A stretch of DNA of 64,000 bases from Allium sativum (Eukaryota > Streptophyta > Magnoliopsida > Asparagales > Amaryllidaceae), in assembly GCA_030737875.1 (NCBI GenBank), contig CM060919.1:806293160-806357159 (forward strand), written 5' to 3'. A program made the position numbers and the translations under genes. Under the pieces are notes generated by a model. It was not told the DNA's origin, did not search any database, and saw only the letters and a program-made list of their open reading frames with translations. Shown one piece after another: positions 1 through 11,158 of the stretch. Position 1 is the stretch's first letter. Each line of letters starts with the position of its first letter.

Positions 1-2077
1 CCAGTGAGAGAAAACACCGCTTACTCTATCCCTTTGGGAATCAGGGGGTGTGCCCTATCCCTCTTAGCGTGGAGCGACCACACTTAGCTCATCTCGGTCG
101 ACTGAATCCATCCTCATATTGAAAGCATACTGACCTGACCTTCAGTTCACCATCATATCGGGGTGTGAGGCTCGCGAAGTAACGCTACACAAAGCTATGC
201 TAATTAAAGCTATGCTTTGATCATCATCCATAAGGATCTGCTTTTCAACAAAAGCCATGATCCATGCATCTCAGCATGTCACATTGTCAATCCACACAAT
301 ACCATTGATTTCTGCCAATATATAACCTCTGAGCTCATACGTCTTAGAGAAGGGTGTTAAGTATGAGAACAAATTCTCCGCCATCAAACAGATATATATT
401 AGCAGAGATCAACGACAACATAAGAGAATACAACGTCAGACATACCATCCATTTACAAGTTCGTTCTGGGTCTAAACGAAACCGGGGGCACCTTATTTCT
501 CATCCCATATGTCCAATACAGGAGAGAGGCCCTCGCATATCCGAACAATCAACAAGTACGTCCGGACGACCACCACTATAGCCCCTTCAAGGTAGCTACT
601 TCAATCATGGGCATCAGTAGCAACTCATCCATTCAATGTGAAGATCATCGGTCTTGCACCGTCTTCAATCTCTACGACTGTTAGTCGTCTTATTCATTAT
701 TCAGAATGGGTCACATCATACGCCTCATTCCAATTCAGAATATTATTTTAATAAAATATTCACATTTTTAGGAAAGGTCCCATTAATTTTATCAAAGATA
801 AATTCTTTTAAATTTTCTTTTTTAATCTCAAAAATCATTACTAAATGATTACTCAAATTTAAGAAATTAATGTTATCTTTAACTGGGTTAAAGAACAAAT
901 GTCTATTAAAAATATTGTTCACGATAAACCCAAATCTTCTTCCATTAACTATGGAATCTTCACAGAAATCATAAATGTGTATAATCGATGTAAATTCCCG
1001 TATCAAACTAATAATATAAATGGAATAGCGGCAATGCCTTTTAAATTCTATATATAGTATCAGTCTTCATTCACATGAGCTCATCTCGATAATTACCAAA
1101 TCGAATTGCATTCAATTCCAATTTAATATATTAAATTGGAAAACTTTACTTTGGAAAATTCCCATTTAAATCTTAATAAAGGATTTATAAATTCCAAATT
1201 ATTTCTTCACTGTTAATTGGGTTAAAGAAAAAATGTTATTTAAAATATTTTTCACGATAAACCCAAAATTCCAATTCTTTTATTCAGTTCCAATTAAATA
1301 TTAATTAATTGGTAAACTTCACTAAAGCTTAATTTAAAGATTTATTCTTTTCTCAACTGAGAACAGTGTTATTAAAGACACCATTCAGGACAAACCCAAA
1401 ATCCAATTTGACATTAAATATAAAGTTCTGAATAAAAATTATATCGGCTTGCATTCAATATGAAATTCTAAAACCAACGAATATCGTATTGGGAATAACG
1501 ATATATATATATATATATATCTTCCAAATTCCTCACAATATTCATATAATAACGAAATCTAATATCGAAATATTCAGAAGATAATTCCCATTCAAATCCA
1601 TTCCAATTTATATATTGGAAAATTCTGGTTATTTCAAAACCATTTACAAATCCAATATATTTATTTAAAAGTATTGGATTATTATTCTAGTTAATAACTA
1701 TTTCATTTCGATAAAAAAATATTTTTATGTTTACAAAATTGGAGTTTTTCATCAAAAATCTTTCCAAATCATTTATTATGATATTACATAATTTTTTTGT
1801 ATTTTTAATAATTTTATTATCGCCCGTACGGTCGGTTTCCAATAACGGCCACCAAACTACATTCATAGCGACCTTTTCTGAAATTGATTTGGACATATCT
1901 CCAAATCTAACCATTAGATTTCAATTCTCTTATATTCATTGGAAAGCTCTTTTCGATACGAACCCAAGGGTTCCAGTTTTAGGAGAATCCGATGGTCAGA
2001 TCTCCCGTTACATCCATTTGAAGTTAATGGTCGAAATTTGCGAACGGTTGCTGCGCGGCGCGTTCTGTTCAGTCCAT

Positions 2078-2119
2078 TATATATATACATATATATATAT
2101 ATAATATATTATATATATT
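2078..2119. repeat. AT dinucleotide-rich microsatellite
   Basis: Imperfect (AT)n run with a few interruptions, inside LTR F. A shorter perfect AT run lies at about 1500-1520. Confidence 0.8.
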
Positions 2120-2184
2120 TCGTCGATTTCTATTTAAAACATATTTTATAAATTATTTATAATTTTATTTTAAAATGATTTCAT

Positions 2185-2435
2185 CTTCTTTTTCAATTTT
2201 AAATCAAAATTGAATATTCCATATCTTTATCATATTAAAGTGATAACGATTTTAACTTCTTTTTCAATTTTAAATCAAAATTGAATATTCCATATCTTTA
2301 TTATATTGAAGTTATAATATTTTCTACTTTGCTATCAACTAGATGATTTACATTTTAATAAACAAAACATGCATTAATAAATTATCATTTTCTACTTTGC
2401 TATCATGTAAATGATTTACATTTTAATTTAGCAAC
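2185..2435. repeat. Two adjacent local tandem duplications
   Basis: A unit beginning cttctttttcaatttt occurs at 2185 and again at 2256 (period 71 bp). Immediately after, a unit beginning tttctactttgctatca occurs at about 2321 and 2388 (period about 67 bp). Copies differ by a few bases. This suggests replication slippage inside LTR F. Confidence 0.8.
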
Positions 2436-2454
2436 ATCTCTTTAATGAATCAAA

Positions 2455-3815
2455 CATAAAATAAAAATATAATTTTTATTGTCTAATCTTTTTATTTAAC
2501 ATGATTCCTTTTAATTATTTTATAATACAAACAAAATGTAATTTTCATTGTATAAACATTTTATTTAAAACATTGAATATTTTCAATCATTCTTACATAC
2601 ACAATAAAAAGTTATATTTTTATTGTTAACATATTCTATTTCAAACAATGAATATTTCGTTTATTCATGCATACAATAAAAATGTGATTTTTATTGTATA
2701 AACATTTTCTTTTCAAAACAATGTTTTAAATATTTTATTTGACACATGAATATTTTATATCCTTTACGGAATATAATTTTAAAATATTCTTTATTTTCCA
2801 AATTGGAATGAGATCCAATCAATTACCATATAATGTTATTTATATGGATTTCATACATCGCATGTATACAACAATAATGATAAACAATCATAGAGCCAAC
2901 CATTCACTTCCTCTAACGAGCGAGTCAACTTCGTTCACCACTTACACTTGGTTAGCAGGCCGAAGGACACGCTTCGCACCTGAAAGCAAATTATGGAATA
3001 GCGCTAGCTAACAAGTAAACGAATGAATGTTGCGTAAGTGAACGGAATGCTATTGGCATGAGCTAAGCAAGCAAGTAAACTAATTCTCCCAATGTTTATA
3101 CTGGGCGAAACAGTTCTCTTATGTTTCACTCGCAATTAATATACTTGTTCAACAATCCCTGTATTTCGCTACGCACCGCATAAGCAACTTAGCTTCCTTG
3201 CTCTGATGTCTCACTCGTCTCCTGCACAATTGCTCCTGGCGAGTACGCCTTTACGAGAAAGAAAGGTTTGAATCTACTCCATATTATTAGGACAGAGAAC
3301 TAGCAGACAATTCTAACCAACCCTATGGCTATTTCCGTTAACCAAGGCCATACGACATCCAGAGTGCATTCTACAACTATGTGAGCATTAAAATAAATAA
3401 ATAACGCTCATCTCAGACTGTTAGTCCATCGATTGACATACAACTAAATATTGGGAATACTGTATGTCAAATATCATCCCAATAACCGTGTGGGGATTTC
3501 AAACAACAACTGTTTATTTATTTGTGCAGTTGGGTGATGTGTGAAATTTATCATCCCAATCATATCAGATAAATGGGTGTACATAAACAAATTGTCCGAT
3601 TTGTAAATGAATATTTATTTTCATTTCAGGAGAATTTTATATCGTTCATATATATGTTAAAATTATATTTTTAACGATAAAATATTTACTTCAACACATG
3701 AATATTTTTAATAGTTTATAAATTCAATAAAAATGACATTTTTATTTTTTAAATTTTTTATTCGACACATGAATATTTTTAATAGTTCATATACACATAA
3801 AAAAATGTTATTTTT
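2455..3815. repeat. Dispersed array of AATAAAAA...TTTTTATT hairpin units
   Basis: Degenerate units recur at about 2455-2720 and 3640-3815. Each has an A-rich word, a short loop and its reverse complement (for example caataaaaa, tgtga, tttttattg near 2675-2700), followed by a word like acatgaatatttt. The two clusters are separated by about 850 bp of less repetitive sequence. Function unknown; position corresponds roughly to the AT-rich part of the A-family LTR. Confidence 0.55.
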
Positions 3816-3821
3816 AGCTAA

Positions 3822-3826
3822 CACAT
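3822..3826. repeat. Target-site duplication of element A, left copy (CACAT)
   Basis: CACAT directly precedes the TG of the 5' LTR and is repeated directly after the CA of the 3' LTR at 17092-17096. Confidence 0.92.
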
Positions 3827-4881
3827 TGTAGTAACCCGCATTTTTAGCTGTTGAACAATTTATTTATTTAATTATTAAATATTGATTTATCGATATCGAG
3901 AACGTGAATTGAATAATATTGAATATTTAATTAATAATTATAATATAATAAAATATATTATAATGTCGAAATAATAAAAAATATTGGAAATACAAATATT
4001 CTATGAATTGGATAGTATCAGAGGATTGGTTGAGTTTATATTCGAAATATAATAACGAATATATTCAATCGACGTCAGTTGGAACGTAGAATTATAATAT
4101 AATTAAATTCGAGCGCGTAACGACGCGGCAGTTCGCTATTTGGCGATTTGAACTTCGACTGAGTATACAGGATTCGTTTTAAATCGGATTTCTGTGAAAC
4201 AAGAAACGTGTGGAGCTAGTGGAGTATATCTTTCTAGTGGAAGAGAAAAATCGGGATTTCGTCGTGTAGATTTTGAGTTACGTCCAAATCAAATTTCAGA
4301 AAAGTCGCTGTAGAATCCCTTTATAATTTGCGACGCTTTATATACGTTATAAATGGATTTTCAGTATAAACTGAATATCGGGATAATCTGGAATCTGAAA
4401 TATCAAACTGTATATTCTGATATGATATTCTGGAGCTGTACGATATCATATGTGAAGATATACGATAATATTTAATTTTAAATATTTAATTTAAATATAT
4501 TTAAATATATTTATATATTCAAATAGGCTATTTAGAGCTTTAAAAATAGTCGGTTTTGCAAACGAAGTCAGAATTCGACGAAACTAATTTTGTTAGATCC
4601 GCAATGTCAAAAATTTTCTAGATGTCAGTTTCCGTGATTTTTAGAGTCACTGTGTGGCCGTACGAATTTTTAGAGTGAAAAACAGTCAGTATTTCGACAG
4701 TTAAAAATACGCTGTGTGAGCATACGGAGTCGGAATTCGACGAAACCAGTTTCGTTGGGACCGTGATGTCAAACTCTAGCAGTATGTCAGGTTTCGTGAT
4801 TTTTGGGTACCGTATGTGATCACAGAAAATTTAAAGGTCAGATAAAAACAATGGTTGAATATAATAATATTTAAAACTTCC

Positions 4882-4888
4882 TATATAA
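4882..4888 (+). promoter_or_regulatory. TATA box of element A 5' LTR
   Basis: TATATAA followed by a C-rich segment and, about 100 bp on, a leader-like sequence. It lies 1,055 bp into the LTR. The same word occurs at 1,052 bp in the 3' LTR and 1,063 bp in the LTR of element E, so its place is conserved. Confidence 0.7.
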
Positions 4889-5768
4889 CCCCTCCTAACC
4901 CTTAAACAACCTAATTCCTCATTGTTCTGGTCAACAGACGAGCCGCCAGCTTTCTTCAAAGGAAAATCAAAACGAGAGTGTTTAAAAATCAAAACAAATT
5001 CCTCTTAATTTGTTTAAATCGAAATAGGTATATATTTAGAATCAGAAAAGGTTCCTCTTCATCTTCATCTCGGTTTCGAAGGGATCCAGAATGGGTGCGT
5101 TCGCTACTTTGTTTCAGACATGAGTCTAGGGTTCACAAAATCCTAGTGTTAGCGCTTAAATCGCTGAATCTAAGTTCGTACTCGAGTTCGGCGTTGAATT
5201 TAGCACATATACAATTTTTTTGGGAATTTTCGAGAAAGAAAGTGTCGCAAGTATTAGTGCCGGGGAGGGGGGGTTTATCCTGTTCGACGCGAGGTATTTC
5301 AGGAGTTCGAAAGTGTTGATTTTTGGCTTGGGTTGTTCGGTACTTGAAGAGAGGGTGGTTTGTGATTTTTGTTGGGATTTAAGTGAATGGGAGAGGGAGG
5401 AATGATCGGTTAAAGAAGAGGAAATGGCCATGGGAAAATTCCTGGGAGTCACGGCGGTTTGGGAGAGACAGAGTGGAGCGGGTGCGGGTCTGAGTGGTAC
5501 TGGGCCAAGATTTCAAAGCTAAGCCCAAAAGGAAATGAAATTAATTAAAGTTTATTTTTAATTATAAGTGTATAAACTTGTTGATATCGTATCTTTATCA
5601 TACTGTATCAGAAATTCGAACCGTCGGTCACGTTGGGACCGTATGGACGAGAGCTTCACAATGAAGCTGACTGGAAGTCCATCGGAGCTCGTTACAATTT
5701 ATGGCGAAATAAATTGTCCGACTCAAATCAACGAATGAAAACCGTTATTTAACGATTAACGCGCAACT

Positions 5769-5973
5769 GTGAGTAAATCTCACTAACTCTGAACAGTTTA
5801 TAATTTCATGTTGTATTGTTAGAACTGTTAAAATTGTCTGTTTGACTGTGTGTTGATTGTTTGATTGAACTGCTAGTCAGTTAGTTAAATTTCTATATTG
5901 ATTCTGTTTAACAGAATATATCATATGGAACTGAAAGTGATGTTATCTATATTGTCTAACATCTGTGATGCAG
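5769..5973 (+). other. Possible intron in the LTR leader (5' LTR copy)
   Basis: Starts GTGAGTAAAT and ends TGATGCAG before GGAAACAGG; a CTAAC branch-point-like word lies about 12 nt before the AG. Length 205 nt, T-rich inside. The matching segment in element E keeps both sites (AAAG then GTGAGTAAAA; GGATGCAG then GGAAACAGG) although the sequence between them has changed. Splicing is inferred only. Confidence 0.35.
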
Positions 5974-6580
5974 GGAAACAGGTTGGAGGAATCCAACTGG
6001 ATTCCTCAACAGTTATTTTATTGTTTTTCATATATTTTAATATATGATGTGAATTATAACCTGTTGTTGATTTGTGTGTGTATGGACGAGATTGAACATC
6101 GTGATTTGATATGATTGAATACCATAACATACGGGATGTTGACAAAGGGGATTTTCAAAGTGATATTGAAAATAGAATATTTATAAAATGAAATATTTAT
6201 AAATAAGAGATATTTATAAATTTGAATATTTATAAATAAGGAATATTTATAAATGGGAATATTTATAAATAGGAGATATTTTAAAAGGAAATAAATTCAA
6301 AACATTTCTTTTTGAATGGAAAGGCCTGTGTGGCGAGTTTGGGGATTTTCCCGATGCTCCCGATACAAAGGAGGTTATGGCGAATTTTCCCGGGAATTTA
6401 AGGAGTTAGAATATTTCAAGAATAAATTTGAAAAGGGAATATTTGTAAACCATTTACAAATAGAATTGGGAAGGGAACATTATAAAAAGGAAATCATTTT
6501 AAAGTGTAGAACCGTTATTTAAAAGTAAATCTTTTCAAATGAATAAAACGTTGTTAAAAAGGAAATCTTTATAAAGTGAA

Positions 6581-7722
6581 AGTTAGTTAATCGAATATTA
6601 GTTATTCGAAAGGAGATAATCGAATAAGGTATTCGAAGTTAGTTAATCGAATATGGTATTCGAAAGAAGAAATCGAATAAGGTATTCGAAGTTAGTTAAT
6701 CGAATATAGACATTCGAAAGGAGATAATCGAATATGGTGTTCGAAGTTAGTTAATCGAATATGGTATTCGAAGTTAGATAATCGAATATGGTATTCGAAG
6801 TTAGTTAATCGAATATGGTATTCGAAAGTTAGTTAATCGAATATGTTATTCGAAAGGGGTTAGTCAAGTCGAGTTAGTCAAATAAAGTTAACCAGTTAGA
6901 GTTAACCAGTTAGAGTTAACCAGTTGGAGTTAATTAGTAGAGTTAATCGATTAGAGTTAAAACGAACTAGAGTTAATTAAATATAGTTATTTGAGACAGA
7001 GTTAGTCAAACATAGTATTCTGGGTAAATTGCCATCTTGTACGATTGCTAGCGTAATTCGCAGGGCTGAAAAATAGCCCACGGCGGTCGGATGTTTCCTG
7101 AGGGAGTCAGGCGTAACCATTGTGATCGCTGCCATCTAGAGTCAAGCGAATGGAGTTTAATCGAATATTAGTTATTCGATAGGAGTTATTCGATAGGAGT
7201 TAATCGAGTTGATCGAGTTGAGAAATAAGTTAAATAAGTTGAGTTGATCGGGTGGTTCGATCAAGTTAGTCGAGCCTAGTTAATCGAATCGAATTGGTCG
7301 AACCAAGTAAGTCGAGTTAAGTTAGTCCAGTTAGTCGAGCCTAGTTAATCGAATCGAATTGGTCGAACCAAGTGAGTCGAGTTAGTCGAGTCAAGTTAAG
7401 TTAGTCGAGTTAAGTTCGTCGAGTAGAAGTTATCGATGTTAGTTTCATTGAAAGGAGTTATCGATGTTAGTTTCATCGAAAGATGTTATCGATGTTAGTT
7501 TCATCGAAGGGAGTTATCGATCATAGTTTAATCGAAGTGAGATTTTCAAATATGAGATATTTGAAAAGGAAGAGTTATCGAATATTAGTTATTCGAAGAG
7601 AGATTATCGAATATCGTTTATTCGAGAAGGAATTAGTCGAATATAGGTTATTCGAAGAAGAGTTAATCAAATAGAGATTTCTCGAAGAGAGTTAATCGGC
7701 AAATTCGATTATATCGAATTCG
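6581..7722 (+). repeat. Array of short inverted-repeat units (TCGAATA...TATTCGA), 5' LTR
   Basis: About 1.1 kb of degenerate units of 20-30 bp, each usually holding a word and its reverse complement, such as TCGAATA, tgg, TATTCGA, or ATCGA, spacer, TCGAT, joined by gttagtt linkers. Unit families change along the array (tcgaata, gagttaacc, tcgagttag, tatcgatgtt). A non-repetitive island at about 7020-7150 interrupts it. Frames across it are translations of the repeat, not genes. Confidence 0.85.
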
Positions 7723-9733
7723 GAAAAGTACTTATACTTTCCAGTGTTTAAATAGAGATTTATTTATTTTTAAATAAATAAGTGTTAGGTTAATTATTCA
7801 CTAATAAGAATAGAAGTTATAATTAAAGTTAGATAATTCGAAAGTAGGGATTATAACGTTATCGTTACAACCAATGTTTTAAATTAGTAAAATTGAATCC
7901 GAGAAAGGGGTAAAGAGGTTGTTAAAGATTAAAAGATAAACTTTGACCATTTCGAAGTTATAACGTTGTTCAGTTAAGGTCTGAGAGGTAATTATACCCC
8001 AACTTGAGTGACTTCCTTCTTAACTAAGAAATGGTAAGGTTTGATCGTAAAGGAGTTTTGGAAATGTTTTCCAAACGAGAATCAGAAATGTTTTCTGATA
8101 AAAGAAAAATAAGAATTTAGAATATAGGGAAACAGGAGATAAGTAAATAAATGAACTAAAGAGATTAATGTTAAATGATGTTGTTCGATATAATTTCCAT
8201 CTGGAAATAATATCGTTGTTTGCACATTTGTTTTTCTTTGATAGTTAACTCACAGACTATCGAAGTTTTGACCATTTTAACGTTGTTAATATGGAGAGAC
8301 CGGTTGGATTATTATCCAAAGAACCACTCTGTATTGGCATAAGCGTTGCGAATCATATATGCCAAAGTTAATTGAAGACAGAGAAAAATGCAAGGACTAT
8401 CCTGTCTACAGAATAGTGCCTTCGGTTTGTCCAGTCCCAGGACAACTTGTATGGACGAAGGTCTGACAGAGTATATCCAATGGATCGCTTAAGTTGATCT
8501 GTTCAAACGTATTCACGTTTGGTGGCGGAGGAATTCGTTTCTCTTAGCTGTATACCCGTGTTATTTTTGGATAAGTCAATTTGTGATTTGGCGGGTATGA
8601 CGATGTGACATTTCTAAGTAAATGAAGATGGATGTCTGACAGAGTATTTCTAGACGATCACGTACATTGATTTCTTCAACCGTACCAAGAGTTGAAGCGG
8701 AGAAGGAAACTTCTTTAGCTAACACGTAATGTACTGTTGTAGACGTCAATTAGTGATTTTCGATGGATCTGACAATGTGGCATTCGAAGTGAATCTGATG
8801 TGATGATAAAGCGTAGCTTCTAGCCTCATCAACCGGTAAATGACAGAAATCGGGCAGGCAGCATGGCTAAGTCGGTCGCACCGAAGTAGGGTGTATAATC
8901 ACCTATCTAGTGAATTTTCATTTGTTTCTTAAAATCTATCAATGTTGTCCCATATATATACGGGAACGGTTGCTGATCCCAACCGTTGGTGATGTACATT
9001 CGATACACTCAAGCGAAATGAGTGGTCGGTCATGTGTGGCTAAGTTACAAGATGTTCTTGTTGAACTCCAGTGTATCGTTCCTAGAGTACACTGATCAGA
9101 AGGTGGTTCCATACCTTGTCATAGTTGGAAATCCATTATCCAATACGTGCTTGCGATTTTGATTGTATACTATATATGTAGAACGTGAGATGAAAGCGTT
9201 TCTGCTAGTTGATATCTATTTGTACATAGACATTATTATAATATCAAAAGGATTTTGATATAAAGATATTTTGGATTCTCATAAGGGAAAAACCCGTTCC
9301 GTTCTGCGGCGTGGTCTTATGAGATATCGTTTACTTGTTCATATACCTGTTTAAACTATTTTACTCACACCAGTCCCATGACTGACCCAGAGTTTACTTT
9401 GTTGTTTTCCCTAAACTCTTGGGTGCCTAAATTTGTACGGGCAGTAAAGTAGTCGGGATTTACAGATATACTTGAAGAGCTAGAGCAGGAGGCTTCTAGA
9501 TCATATAGCTATAGTTTATTTCCGCTGTGTTGTAAGTGTTGTACTCTGATAAGTGCTATTGTATACATAACTGTTATATTTCAAAGTTATGTTATCTATT
9601 ATATGTTATTCGTTCCGCTGTGAGGTTCGTGTTACTCTGATGTTGTGTTCTTCTTCTTCTTCCATTCTAAGTTTCTATCTTATCTATTCTCACCTTCTAA
9701 TTTCTTCATTTAAATACCGGGATTTTTCGATGT

Positions 9734-9770
9734 TTTGGTTATCGACGTCGAGCTTACGTCGATAACCAAA
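9734..9770 (+). other. Long hairpin next to the end of the 5' LTR of A
   Basis: A perfect 15-bp stem (arm TTTGGTTATCGACGT) with a 7-nt loop (9749-9755). An outer, near-perfect stem flanks it (ACCGGGATTTT at about 9717 against AAAATCCGGGT at about 9778). It ends about 25 bp before the LTR end. The copy in the 3' LTR is unchanged. Confidence 0.85.
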
Positions 9771-9797
9771 GTCGCTCAAAATCCGGGTCACTACAGT

Positions 9798-9809
9798 TGG
9801 TATCAGAGC
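9798..9809 (+). other. Primer-binding site of element A (tRNA-iMet type)
   Basis: TGGTATCAGAGC, two bases after the 5' LTR. It is complementary to the 3' end of initiator methionine tRNA, the usual minus-strand primer of plant chromoviruses. Element E has the identical word one base after its LTR. Confidence 0.9.
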
Positions 9810-11119
9810 ATTGGTTTAGTTATTACCTTGGCTCTGTGGCGTGATTCAGTAGAGATAGGATTAGTAATATCCTAGACTGAGTTTGAGTGTATATATACGA
9901 GTGAACGTATTTGTTAGTTAATATAAAATGATTTTATATTGTGGGGTTTTATTGGTTGAGTTGTTTGTGAATTCTGGTCGATCGGTTTGATCCACTGTAT
10001 CGATAAAAGTTACTAAACACTTGAATACGATGAACCGTCATGGTATGTTTTGAAAGAGGGTAAATGGAATAATTTCACCCGAATACATTTGATATAGTAT
10101 ATTGGTTGTGTTGGTTATTATTATAATCGAGTAAGATTATAAAAAGGTAAAATGATTATAAATGACTAATCAGAATTCATATAAGTAAAGTATATGAAAT
10201 AAAATGAAGAAAATCTGAATTTAAATCAGATTGGAATTAAAATAAGGAAATTTTAAGTTCCTGGGAGATTTTGAAAACGTTTTTCAAACTGAAGGTGATA
10301 TAGTATTGAACTCACTTCGATAGCTGGAAAATAGATTCTGATGATGAATCGCGACATCATCAGTGTTCATTTTCGAGTTCTAAGTGACGGACTACTACCA
10401 AAGGTTTTGTTTTTGAATTGTTTTGAGAAAACAAGTTGTTTAGAAATTCAAAGGTTTTGAATTGGCATTGTAATTTCAAATTGATTTGAAATAGACCCAG
10501 GAAATTAAGTTTCGGAATTTAATTTTAACTTATGAAGTTAAATAGAATAAGATAGTAGAAATAAATTGTAAATTTAACTTGAACTAAGTTAAATAAGACA
10601 GATTTGATTGGAAAATAATCTGGAATGGAATTTCATTGATGAGTTAAGAATTTGAAATTGATATTGGAGTTTGAATGGAATTTGGTTTAATATAACCGAA
10701 TGATTGGATTTGAGAATAAATCGATTTGAGTTGATTGGAATGGCATCGGTATATATTGAAGTAATAACAGATTAAAGGGATATAATGATATGTCCGACAA
10801 AAAGGTACCAGTTTATATTATATATGGATATGAGATTTATGAGCCGAATTGGCAAGCCGCTTGGCTGTTTGATTTTCTTTTGGTCTAAAGAAGGCCCAGA
10901 GAGGCGAGTGGGAGTTTGAGATATTGACCAGTACAAAGGAGGTGCTGGCAAAAAATTTTGAAAAGTTAAGGTGTTAGAAAATTTTCAAAATTTTTGAAAA
11001 TTTAGTTAGTCAGAATAAATCAATATTTTAGTCGATATTAATTGGTTCAGTTGAAACCGGAGACAAGAGGTAAACAGATAAATTTTTACCTAGAAGATAG
11101 GGTCATCCCCTAGCTTAGC
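9810..11119 (+). other. Noncoding internal region of element A
   Basis: No frame of 60 codons and no retroelement protein motif. The first roughly 240 bp is well conserved with element E (53616-53808 and 63901 on), which suggests a constrained leader such as a packaging signal. The segment at about 10873-11010 resembles a segment of the LTR at about 6305-6445 (shared words include ggcgagt, tacaaaggaggt and ttaagg.gttagaa). The rest is AT-rich with no structure I can name. Confidence 0.8.
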
Positions 11120-11158
11120 AATTTCGAGGACGAAATTTTATTAAGGGGGGAAGATTTT
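11120..11158 (+). other. Pre-PPT signature and polypurine tract of element A
   Basis: A self-complementary block, AATTTCGAGGACGAAATT (11120-11137), is followed by AAGGGGGGAAG (11143-11153), the likely plus-strand primer, then the 3' LTR. Elements B, C and D have equivalent blocks just before their purine tracts, which links this noncoding element to coding chromoviruses. Confidence 0.85.

Larger units (their letters stand above)
1..3826 (-). mobile_element. F: distal part of a divergent giant LTR, minus strand
   Basis: This AT-rich stretch has no convincing gene. I read it as the continuation of the LTR whose sense start is at 18841, interrupted by element A; its other end is outside the window. 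Seen: blocks near 60-190 resemble, on the opposite strand, the distal LTR of element A (the parts matching A around 8830-8890, with similar words such as a gcgaccacacttagct-like segment and atcggggtgtgaggct). The order of resemblances supports a related LTR in reverse orientation. Divergence is high, so this is the same broad family at best. Several short tandem duplications and hairpin-rich arrays lie at 2185-3815. Open reading frames here are short and follow low-complexity DNA. Confidence 0.6.
3827..9795 (+). repeat. 5' LTR of element A
   Basis: Starts TGTAGTAACCCG (a 3-bp gain against TGTAACCCG in the 3' LTR) and ends GGGTCACTACA. Its termini are imperfect inverted repeats over about 20 bp. 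Order inside: AT-rich U3; TATA box at 4882; CT/GA-rich leader with small non-conserved frames; a possible intron at 5769-5973; AT-rich hairpins; an inverted-repeat array at 6581-7722; a more complex distal part; and a long terminal hairpin. The promoter is only about 1.06 kb from the start, leaving about 4.9 kb for R plus U5. Confidence 0.92.

Noticed and set aside
6581..7722. Possible CRISPR-like array (short repeats with spacers)
   Set aside because: Units are degenerate, linkers are themselves repeats, no cas genes, plant retrotransposon context.
9798..9809. Possible tRNA gene at the TGGTATCAGAGC words
   Set aside because: These are 12-nt primer sites complementary to tRNA-iMet next to LTRs; no cloverleaf around them.
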